A stretch of DNA of 5,538 nucleotides from the NCBI GenBank assembly GCA_002779045.1, contig PEXO01000236.1, positions 1 to 5,538 on the forward strand, given 5' to 3'. This stretch comes from Elusimicrobia bacterium CG08_land_8_20_14_0_20_59_10. GTDB lineage: Bacteria > Elusimicrobiota > Elusimicrobia > Elusimicrobiales > UBA9959. The position numbers and the translations under genes are program-made. Below are positions 1-5,211 of this stretch, one piece after another (within the stretch, counting starts at the first letter, position 1; the number at the start of each line of letters is the position of its first letter). A model generated the notes under the pieces. That model was not told the DNA's origin. It ran no database searches and was given only the letters and a program-made list of their open reading frames with translations.

Positions 1-1277
1 AAGCCGATGGACTGTCGGCAGGCGAGCCCGCGGCAGCCGCTCCGGCAGCCGCATTCCCCCCCGTACAGGAACCTGTTTCAGCCATACCCCCGGCGGAGAT
101 CGCCCCGGCGGCAGGTGGTCCGGCGCTGAATGAACTCAGCCGGAAAATGGACATCCTGGCCTCTAATTCGGCCAGCCGTCAGGATATATCCTCTGCCACC
201 GAGCCCCTGCGCATGAAGCTGGACCAGATGGGAGAAGTGCTCTCCAGCATGAAGAATTCCCAGTTCCAGCGGGAAATAATGGATAAACTTGCTTATCTTG
301 AGAACGCCGTCAGCGATATCAAGTTCTCTATTAAGGATGGCGGCAAAGCTGCGACAGGCACATCCGCGTCCACTTCTTCGTCCCCTTCTCCTTCACCTTC
401 AACAGATAAACTGACCTTTGAACCCAATTCCGCCACGGTTTTCAGCGTCCCGCCGCCGGAAAAGCCTAAGGCGCCCGCGCCCGACAAACCGGCAGACATA
501 GTGGACCAGGGCGTAAAATCCTCAAAATTGAAAGGCATGATGTCGGGATTTTTCCGCAAGATGACCCAGCTGCTCTTAACACTTGCCCTGTTGCTTGCGG
601 TACTCCTCGTGAGCGTTTTTGCGCTGAAAACAGCCAATGTCTTCGACGCCACGATATACATACCTTTCAAAATACCGTTCCTGTCCTCTCCTGTTACAAC
701 CGGGACCGATCGCCCGCTCCTGCCGTCCAATATAGAGAGTCAGCTGGCCCAATTAAAGGGAGAGCCCGCCCAGGACGGGGAACAGCCGGAAGCGAACAAA
801 GAGCCGGACGTCTCTCCCGAGGTGGTATATTTCGCGCGCTACTATGCCCCCGTCGCCGGCGGCCCCAAACTTGAAGACAAGATAATGGAAGCGGCAGCCG
901 CGGCCGAAGCTATCTATAACCCGTCCAACTGGCAGGCAAAAAGCACAGGCAAGGATCTCTACGAGGTTTCCTCGATGGCGCCCGGGGACACCAGCACTAT
1001 GACTTTCACCTTCACCGTGGATTTCGCAAAGAAGACCATTACCCCCATAGATGAAAAAGGCAAGGCCGCATACAATGCCCTGATGCCTCCCCCCGCCTCC
1101 AAGAAGGCGCGCAACACCCGCTCAAAGAGGCGCGCGGCGGCGGCCAAAAAGAACGCGGCCAGAACGCAGGCCGCCCCGGCCAAAAAGAAACCGGCGGCGA
1201 AGACGACAAAGATCACCGCCGAGGAAAAGCAGGGAGCTGATGAAGAGTACGAATATGTCTACGAGGACGAGAAGTAG
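1..1277 (+). CDS. Partial single-pass membrane protein of unknown function with Lys/Ala-rich tail (3' part of gene)
   Basis: I do not recognise this family. The frame is open from the window edge (first full codon at 3) to TAG at 1275-1277, so the gene starts upstream and the ATG at 147 is probably internal. In order it shows: an Ala/Pro-rich stretch (3-~120); a predicted helical, coiled-coil-like region (~120-345); a Ser/Pro/Thr/Lys linker (~345-530); a basic run and then one hydrophobic segment of about 20 residues (567-626, rich in Leu/Val/Ala). A small globular-looking region with several Tyr/Phe and a Trp follows (~815-1080), then a Lys/Arg/Ala tail resembling histone H1 (~1095-1210) and an acidic Glu/Tyr end. 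Basic residues before the membrane segment favour a cytoplasmic N-terminus and an exported C-terminal half. No catalytic motif is visible. It converges on ddl, so no shared operon is indicated. It is real coding sequence judging by length and sustained composition; its function is unknown. Confidence 0.8.
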   Translation, partial: ADGLSAGEPAAAAPAAAFPPVQEPVSAIPPAEIAPAAGGPALNELSRKMDILASNSASRQDISSATEPLRMKLDQMGEVLSSMKNSQFQREIMDKLAYLENAVSDIKFSIKDGGKAATGTSASTSSSPSPSPSTDKLTFEPNSATVFSVPPPEKPKAPAPDKPADIVDQGVKSSKLKGMMSGFFRKMTQLLLTLALLLAVLLVSVFALKTANVFDATIYIPFKIPFLSSPVTTGTDRPLLPSNIESQLAQLKGEPAQDGEQPEANKEPDVSPEVVYFARYYAPVAGGPKLEDKIMEAAAAAEAIYNPSNWQAKSTGKDLYEVSSMAPGDTSTMTFTFTVDFAKKTITPIDEKGKAAYNALMPPPASKKARNTRSKRRAAAAKKNAARTQAAPAKKKPAAKTTKITAEEKQGADEEYEYVYEDEK

Positions 1278-1309
1278 TCTCCCGGCAGGCAGCAGCCGGC
1301 TATAAGAGA

Positions 1310-1314
1310 CCGGG
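1310..1314 (+). repeat. Left copy of putative target-site duplication CCGGG
   Basis: CCGGG directly precedes the left inverted repeat, and the same five bases directly follow the right repeat (1450-1454). Five GC-rich bases could match by chance in this genome, and the pentamer is nearly self-complementary. It could therefore also be read as an imperfect extension of the inverted repeats. Confidence 0.5.
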
Positions 1315-1338
1315 AATTAAGGGGACAGTATATATAAT
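1315..1338 (+). repeat. Left terminal inverted repeat
   Basis: Positions 1315-1333 match the reverse complement of 1431-1449 perfectly. One mismatch at 1334 (against 1430) is followed by four more matching bases, 1335-1338 against 1426-1429. Together the arms could fold as a long hairpin in RNA or extrude as a cruciform in DNA. Confidence 0.9.
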
Positions 1339-1346
1339 TAGCTTTT

Positions 1347-1364
1347 TTTACCCTGGCAGGTAAA
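1347..1364 (+). other. Internal perfect 6-bp hairpin in the element
   Basis: TTTACC (1347-1352) and GGTAAA (1359-1364) are exact reverse complements around a six-base loop, CTGGCA. A run of seven T (1343-1349) lies before and into the stem on the plus strand. That is the wrong side for an intrinsic terminator on plus, and on minus it becomes an A run. It may be a structural part of the element; no function can be assigned. Confidence 0.4.
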
Positions 1365-1425
1365 TATTATCACGGATTACGACGGGTTCTAATGGCTATA
1401 TTGCGTTTGAGGGACATTTTTATAG

Positions 1426-1449
1426 ATTAAATATACTGTCCCCTTAATT
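1426..1449 (-). repeat. Right terminal inverted repeat, overlapping the 3' end of ddl
   Basis: This is the reverse complement of 1315-1338 with one mismatch. Its outermost six bases (1444-1449) encode the last Asn and the TAA stop of ddl on the minus strand, so the repeat is partly coding. Confidence 0.9.
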
Positions 1450-2523
1450 CCGGGCGGTGGAGAGCCTGTTGCGGGCGGCTCTTTCCTTTAACGCTATCCT
1501 TACCAGTTCCTTCAGCACGGCCTCCGGCTTCAGGCCGGTCTTTTCCCACAGGCGCGGGTAGAGGCTGTGCGACGTGAATCCCGGCAGGGTGTTTATCTCG
1601 CAGAACCAGAACCTGCGCGGGTTCCCGGGGTCCACAAAGAAATCCAGCCGGGCCAGCCCGGAGGCCCCCAGCGCATGGAATACCTTCACCGCCATCGCGC
1701 GCAGGGCGGCGGAGGTCGCGGCCGGCAGCGGCGCGGGCAGCCTCAGTTCCATGCCGTTATTATCAAGGTACTTGGCCTCGTAGTCGTAGAACTCATGCCC
1801 CCCCTTCGGCACCACTTCGCCCGTTACGCTTGCGGCGGCGCCGGAAGCCGCCCCCAGCACGCCGCAGACTATTTCGCGCGCGCGGTCCACGCCTTTTTCT
1901 ATCATAACGGCGGTATCAAAGCGGAAGGCGTTCTCCACCGCGGAGCGCAAGCCGCCCCGTTTTTTGACCTTGGTCACCCCCACCGAGGAGCCCTGCGCCA
2001 CGGGTTTTACGAACAGGGGAAATCCCAGGCGCGCGGCCTTCCCGAGCAGCGGGCCCATTACGGGGCGCTGATGCGCGCGTATCACCACCTGCGGCAGCAC
2101 CGGCGCCCCTTCGCGGGAGGCCAGTTCTTTTGAGATCAGCTTATCCATACTCACGGCGGAAGAGGTAACGCCGCAGCCGGTATAGGGCAGGCCCAGCATT
2201 TCCAGCAGGCCCTGCAGTACGCCGTCCTCCCCGGTGGAGCCGTGGATCATGGGGAAAACCACGTCGGGGCGCACTTTTCCGCCGCCGGATTTTTTAAAGC
2301 AGCCGCCGGCCAGGGAGGGCTCCAGCTCCGGGCCGGTAAGAGGGCGGCCTTCCAGCAGCGCTTTTGGCCGCACCAGCCGCCAGGCGCCGCGCCGGGGCGC
2401 GTAGAAAGGAAGTACGGCAAAACCGGCGACCTCAAGTTTGGAGCAGACGGTCTTCGCGGATTCTATGGAAACTTCATGCTCCGGCGACCTGCCGCCAAAA
2501 ACCACAGCTATTTTCTTTTTCAT
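1444..2523 (-). CDS. ddl: D-alanine--D-alanine ligase
   Basis: This ATP-grasp enzyme joins two D-alanines in the cytoplasm to make the dipeptide used by MurF for peptidoglycan precursors. The 359-residue length suits the DdlA-like branch. The N-terminal domain carries GGRSPEHEVS (10-19) with Glu15, and HGSTGEDGVLQG (94-105). The ATP-grasp region has FVKP (Lys173) and GSSVGV (178-183). YEAKY (248-252) has Tyr252 at the position that favours D-Ala over D-lactate. RLDFFVD (292-298) supplies Arg292 and Asp294, and EINTLPGFTSHS (309-320) supplies Glu309, Asn311 and Ser320. These align with E. coli DdlB Glu15, Lys144, Ser150, Tyr216, Arg255, Asp257, Glu270, Asn272 and Ser281, so the enzyme should be active and makes a standard, vancomycin-sensitive dipeptide. 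It lies 13 bp after mnmA, so the two are probably co-transcribed. The last Asn and the TAA stop fall inside the right inverted repeat of the small element, so the C-terminus has been re-ended by insertion. No canonical terminator follows. Confidence 0.97.
   Translation of the reverse strand: MKKKIAVVFGGRSPEHEVSIESAKTVCSKLEVAGFAVLPFYAPRRGAWRLVRPKALLEGRPLTGPELEPSLAGGCFKKSGGGKVRPDVVFPMIHGSTGEDGVLQGLLEMLGLPYTGCGVTSSAVSMDKLISKELASREGAPVLPQVVIRAHQRPVMGPLLGKAARLGFPLFVKPVAQGSSVGVTKVKKRGGLRSAVENAFRFDTAVMIEKGVDRAREIVCGVLGAASGAAASVTGEVVPKGGHEFYDYEAKYLDNNGMELRLPAPLPAATSAALRAMAVKVFHALGASGLARLDFFVDPGNPRRFWFCEINTLPGFTSHSLYPRLWEKTGLKPEAVLKELVRIALKERAARNRLSTARN
1450..1454 (+). repeat. Right copy of putative target-site duplication CCGGG
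   Basis: CCGGG directly follows the right inverted repeat and matches 1310-1314. On the minus strand its first three bases encode the penultimate residue (Arg) of ddl, so this copy would be original ddl coding sequence. Confidence 0.5.
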
Positions 2524-2530
2524 AAAGTTT

Positions 2531-2535
2531 CTCCA
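2531..2535 (-). promoter_or_regulatory. Ribosome binding site of ddl
   Basis: Read on the minus strand this is TGGAG, seven bases before the ATG at 2523-2521. It lies one base past mnmA's TGA stop (2539-2537), so translation of ddl is likely coupled to termination on mnmA. It supports the chosen start. Confidence 0.75.
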
Positions 2536-2536
2536 G

Positions 2537-3622
2537 TCAAAAACCTAATCCTTTAGCCTTAATCCTTCCCCCGATTATCCCCCCGCCTATAACCCTATCC
2601 CTGTCATAAAACACGGCGGACTGCCCGGGAGCGACGGCGAACTGCGGCTTCTCGAATACTACTTTGGCGCTGCGGCCGGGTCCGGGCTCCACGCGGCAGG
2701 CGGCGGGCGTATGCCTGTAGCGGATCTGCGCCGAAGACCCGAACGGCGCGGCCGGCGCGGGGACCAGCCAGTTAAGGCCCGACACCAGGAAGCCCGACGA
2801 GTGCGCGGTTTCCCTGGGCCCCAGCACCACTTCGTTGGAAGCGGGGCGCAGTTCGGTTACGTAAAGACGCCTGCCGCCGTATACGCCGGTGCCGCGCCGC
2901 TGGCCCACGGTGAAATTAAAGAAGCCCCCATGCCTGCCAAGGCGTTTGCCCGCTATGTCCACCATAAGCCCGGGCCTGGGCTGTATTCCGGCATTCTTCT
3001 TAAGGTAGGAATTATAATTCCCGCCCGCTACAAAACAGATATCTTTGCTTTCCTGCCCGGTGGCGGAGGGCAGCCCCAGCCCGGCGGCCAGGCGGCGTAT
3101 CTCCTTCTTTTCCCTGCCCCCGAGCGGGAAAAGGAGCCGGCCCAGCTGTGCTTTCTTGAGGCAGTACAGAAAATAGCTCTGGTCTTTGAGCGGGTCGGCG
3201 CCGCGGAACAGGCCGTAGCCGTCTTCGGTTTTTTTTATCTCGGCGTAGTGGCCGGTGGCCAGGTACCGGGCGCCCATGCCGCGGGCGAGGTCGAAGAGGT
3301 AGGAGAACTTGAGGTGGCGGTTGCATTCCACGCAGGGATTGGGCGTGGAGCCGGCCAGGTAGCCGCCCACGAATTTGTCTATGACCTTTTGGGAGAAGAG
3401 GCCCTGGGCGCTCTTGAAATAGTGGCGTATGCCGAGGACGCCGGCGGAGCTGCGGGCCTTGTCGGCGCTGTCGGCTCCGCCGCAGCATTTCACGGCGTCC
3501 TTCTTTTCGTCGAAAAGCCGCAGCGTAATGCCCACCACTTCGTACCCCTGCTCCTTGAGCAAAGCCGCCGCCACGGAAGAGTCCACCCCCCCCGACATGG
3601 CCACTACGACTTTCTTCTTCAT
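2537..3622 (-). CDS. mnmA: tRNA-specific 2-thiouridylase MnmA
   Basis: MnmA thiolates U34 at position 2 in tRNAs for Lys, Glu and Gln, using ATP to adenylate the uridine and a sulfur relayed from a cysteine desulfurase. The 361-residue length is usual. It begins with the PP-loop AMSGGVDSSVAA (8-19), which binds ATP. TPNPCVECN (93-101) holds the likely catalytic Cys100, matching E. coli Cys102. GHYAEI (124-129) and KDQSYFL (146-152) are tRNA/ATP-side family motifs. ESKDICFV (191-198) holds Cys196, matching E. coli Cys199, which carries the persulfide. A central domain (FTVGQRRGTGVYGG, 237-250) and a C-terminal beta-barrel ending in VIGGGII are present. Cys97 replaces the Asp found in E. coli, giving a Cys97/Cys100/Cys196 set like that of enzymes reported to bind an Fe-S cluster. 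It sits 71 bp after the lipoprotein gene and 13 bp before ddl. Its ATG directly abuts AGGAGG, an odd arrangement. An in-frame TAA nine bases before that ATG rules out a longer start. Confidence 0.97.
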   Translation of the reverse strand: MKKKVVVAMSGGVDSSVAAALLKEQGYEVVGITLRLFDEKKDAVKCCGGADSADKARSSAGVLGIRHYFKSAQGLFSQKVIDKFVGGYLAGSTPNPCVECNRHLKFSYLFDLARGMGARYLATGHYAEIKKTEDGYGLFRGADPLKDQSYFLYCLKKAQLGRLLFPLGGREKKEIRRLAAGLGLPSATGQESKDICFVAGGNYNSYLKKNAGIQPRPGLMVDIAGKRLGRHGGFFNFTVGQRRGTGVYGGRRLYVTELRPASNEVVLGPRETAHSSGFLVSGLNWLVPAPAAPFGSSAQIRYRHTPAACRVEPGPGRSAKVVFEKPQFAVAPGQSAVFYDRDRVIGGGIIGGRIKAKGLGF

Positions 3623-3628
3623 CCTCCT
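3623..3628 (-). promoter_or_regulatory. Perfect AGGAGG with zero spacing to the mnmA ATG
   Basis: On the minus strand the six bases before the mnmA ATG are exactly AGGAGG, a full Shine-Dalgarno core. Normal spacing is about 5-9 bases; here it is none. The next in-frame candidates are GTG codon 7 (18 bases away) and ATG codon 9 (24 bases), both too far and the latter at the edge of the PP-loop. The site therefore either works poorly, is coincidental, or is not used for this start. Confidence 0.5.
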
Positions 3629-3634
3629 ATTTTA
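3629..3634 (-). promoter_or_regulatory. Possible -10 element (TAAAAT) of an internal mnmA promoter
   Basis: The minus strand reads TACTAAAAT just before AGGAGG-ATG. TAAAAT matches the bacterial -10 consensus at five of six positions. A start site about seven bases downstream would fall at the A of the ATG and give a leaderless or nearly leaderless message. No convincing -35 box is seen 16-18 bases upstream, so this is tentative. Confidence 0.3.
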
Positions 3635-3693
3635 GTATTTTTGCCCGTAAGTCGGTTCAGGGGTGGCCCGTTTCCTTGCCTGGGGTAAAGGTA

Positions 3694-4443
3694 TTACTGG
3701 CCGAAGTCGAAGCCTTTGAAGAGGTCTTCCTCCGCGCTGGCGGCGGCCGGGTTTTGGGGGGTGGCGCCGGCAGGCTGCGACGCCGACGGCATGGTGCCGG
3801 GGGCCTTGGCGCCCGGCAGGCCCGACATGCGGCCCTTGCCCTCGCCCACGGCCTCAACTATCACCTTGCGCACCCCCTCCGCAAAAGCCAGGAAACCGGA
3901 ATCCATGTTGTAGTAAAGCCTGAATGAGGTCTCCTTCTGCTGCGGCTCATAGGCCTTGCCCAGGTTTATCTTCTGTTGGTCCCAGCCCGGGTTGTACACC
4001 AGTTTGCCGTACAGCTCAACCTCCTCTTCCAGAACGGGAAGCGAGAAATGTATTTTGTAGAGTCCCATGGAATCGGTAATGCCCGGAGCGAAAGAAAGGT
4101 TGACCACCGCGGCCACGCTCTCATTGCCGCCCATAGCGAACACATCAGCCTCCCCCCCGGCCTTGCCCTTGCCGGACTCCGGCACGACCTTTACCGTAAC
4201 CCCTTCTATGGGATTGCCCTGGTAATCCGTTATCATGCCCTGTATGCTGCCGTCCAGGAATATCCCCATCTTGGTGGTGGAGAAGAAAAGATAATTCCTC
4301 TTGCCGGTAACCTTCTTGGTAAGGGAAAGGTCCGTCACGCGCTGCTCGGTAAAATCGTTCACCTTCAGCACCTTAAGCCCGCCGCAGCCGGCCAAAGGAA
4401 CACAGAACGCGCAAAGGACCGCATAGATGATGTTTTTTTTCAT
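3694..4443 (-). CDS. Predicted lipoprotein encoded with motAB, carboxypeptidase-regulatory-like fold likely
   Basis: From the ATG at 4443 the protein is 249 residues. It has a lipoprotein signal: a Lys-rich start, a hydrophobic core and the lipobox LAGC (17-20). Cys20 would be lipidated, and Gly follows it, with no Asp inner-membrane retention signal, which suggests outer-membrane sorting if Lol rules apply. Residues ~63-160 contain GSIQGMITDYQGNPIEGVTV and ITDSMGLYKI, the pattern of a CarboxypepD_reg-like beta-sandwich. Between these strand motifs lies a Gly/Ala-rich insertion (~91-115). A Gly/Pro/Ala linker (~200-236) ends in an acidic-aromatic tip (EEDLFKGFDFGQ). It follows motB with an overlap: motB's TGA stop lies inside this gene's AGGTGA ribosome site. 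A GTG at 4452 (GTGA overlap) is an alternative start three codons longer; the ATG has better spacing and gives a more typical signal peptide. The context suggests a stator or motor accessory role, inferred only from gene order. Confidence 0.85.
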   Translation of the reverse strand: MKKNIIYAVLCAFCVPLAGCGGLKVLKVNDFTEQRVTDLSLTKKVTGKRNYLFFSTTKMGIFLDGSIQGMITDYQGNPIEGVTVKVVPESGKGKAGGEADVFAMGGNESVAAVVNLSFAPGITDSMGLYKIHFSLPVLEEEVELYGKLVYNPGWDQQKINLGKAYEPQQKETSFRLYYNMDSGFLAFAEGVRKVIVEAVGEGKGRMSGLPGAKAPGTMPSASQPAGATPQNPAAASAEEDLFKGFDFGQ

Positions 4444-4448
4444 ATCCG

Positions 4449-4454
4449 TCACCT
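4449..4454 (-). promoter_or_regulatory. Ribosome binding site of the lipoprotein gene, containing the motB stop
   Basis: On the minus strand this reads AGGTGA, five bases before the ATG at 4443-4441. Its last three bases are the TGA stop of motB, so a ribosome ending motB is placed directly on the lipoprotein start. This favours the ATG at 4443 over the GTG at 4452 and indicates translational coupling. Confidence 0.6.
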
Positions 4455-5180
4455 GTCAGTTCCCTCAGCAGCGCCTTCCTCCTCCGCCGCCTGCTCCGGC
4501 GCAGGTTGTCCGTCCGGCACCGCCGCAGGGACGGCCGCCGACGGCGGGGCCTGGGCCGTTTCCGGATAAGGCGTGTTCTTCACGAAGAAGACCACGCGCC
4601 GGTTACGGCGGCGGTTCTCCTCGTTGTCATTAGGCGCTATAGGGTGGAATTCGCCGTAACCCACGGACGCCATGCGTTTCGGCGAGAAACCGCGGCCGAG
4701 AAAATATTTCACTACGCTGGTGGCGCGCGCCGAAGACAGCTCCCAGTTGCTGGCGAACTGCCTGGTGGCTATCGGGATATTGTCGGTGTGCCCCTCTACT
4801 ATTATATCGTGTTTAAGCGAAAGGGTTTTAAGCGTATCGGCTATCTTCTCCAGCTTGGAGCTCATATCCCCGGTTATCTCGGAGCGGCCGCTCTCGAAGA
4901 AGGAGAACTGGCCCTGCTCCTCCAGCGTTATGCGCATCCCCTCCTTGTCCATCTTCACCTGGCCCGACATCTTGCCGTCCTTTATCATTTCCTGTATATC
5001 CTGCTGTGCTTTCTGCATATCCTTGTTCAGCGCGGCGGACAGGGCGTAGAGGATGATGAAGAAACAGACCAGCTCGGTCATCAGGTCGGCGTAATTTATC
5101 AGCCACGGCGGCGCGGGGTGGCCTATCTGCGCCACCCTGGGATCGTCCTCCGGGATCATGTTCTTGGCTCTTATCGGCAT
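4449..5180 (-). CDS. motB: MotB-type stator protein with OmpA-like peptidoglycan-binding domain
   Basis: MotB anchors the ion-driven stator to the cell wall and, with MotA, forms the channel that powers rotation. The 243-residue protein has one N-terminal membrane segment (~33-50) preceded by PPWLINYADLMTE. Asp32 in YAD matches the essential ion-binding Asp32 of E. coli MotB. A short linker/plug-like stretch (~52-80) leads to the OmpA-like domain (~82-200). There FSFFESGRSEI (92-102), VEGHTDNIPI (128-137) and NWELSSARA (145-153) are the MotB/OmpA signature with the Asp and Arg that contact peptidoglycan, followed by VGYGEFHP and NRRRNRRVV-like residues. A Pro/Ala/Glu-rich tail (~201-243) extends beyond the domain. 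The ATG has only a weak ribosome site (GAAGAG about 14 bases upstream), and an in-frame TGA 21 bases before it excludes a longer form. Neighbours are motA, 31 bp upstream, and the overlapping lipoprotein gene. Ion specificity cannot be judged; a gliding-type role is possible, as no flagellar genes are in view. Confidence 0.93.
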   Translation of the reverse strand: MPIRAKNMIPEDDPRVAQIGHPAPPWLINYADLMTELVCFFIILYALSAALNKDMQKAQQDIQEMIKDGKMSGQVKMDKEGMRITLEEQGQFSFFESGRSEITGDMSSKLEKIADTLKTLSLKHDIIVEGHTDNIPIATRQFASNWELSSARATSVVKYFLGRGFSPKRMASVGYGEFHPIAPNDNEENRRRNRRVVFFVKNTPYPETAQAPPSAAVPAAVPDGQPAPEQAAEEEGAAEGTDR

Positions 5181-5211
5181 AAAGAAAAGCTGTTCTCTTC
5201 AAGGCTCCGCG

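Larger units (their letters stand above)
1315..1449. mobile_element. Small non-autonomous (MITE-like) element with terminal inverted repeats
   Basis: This 135-bp segment begins AATTAAGGGGACAGTATAT and ends with the exact reverse complement of those 19 bases. With one mismatch the terminal repeats extend to 24 bp. The flanks carry the same pentamer, CCGGG, on both sides, as expected of a target-site duplication. GC is about 33% by hand count (45 of 135), clearly below the GC-rich genes on both sides. There is no ORF of useful length, so any transposase would have to act in trans. From memory, GGGGACAGTATA-type ends recur in various bacterial genomes, sometimes near IS200/Y1-type (REP-associated) transposases. 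That link is not demonstrated here, and Y1 enzymes normally do not make target duplications. The right end reaches into ddl. An alternative is a large imperfect palindrome without mobility. Confidence 0.7.

Noticed and set aside
147..149. ATG as the start of the plus-strand gene
   Set aside because: The same frame is open all the way to base 3 with similar Ala/Pro-rich composition and no ribosome site before 147, so the gene is cut by the window edge.
1282..1299. Stem-loop CCGGC...GCCGG after the plus-strand gene as a terminator
   Set aside because: Only five base pairs with an eight-base loop and no following T run; not enough for an intrinsic terminator.
1343..1364. T run plus hairpin as a rho-independent terminator for ddl or the plus-strand gene
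   Set aside because: The T run precedes the hairpin on plus, and on minus it reads as A after the hairpin, so neither direction fits.
1567..2133. Plus-strand ORF opposite ddl
   Set aside because: It overlaps a complete ligase with all catalytic residues; the product is His/Arg/Gly-rich with no domain signal.
2711..3688. Long plus-strand ORF of 325 codons opposite mnmA
   Set aside because: It lies antisense to a gene with full MnmA motifs, and its product has no recognisable motif; in GC-rich DNA such antisense frames are common.
3623..3693. Terminator between the lipoprotein gene and mnmA
   Set aside because: Only stems of three to four pairs can be drawn and there is no adjacent T run on the minus strand.
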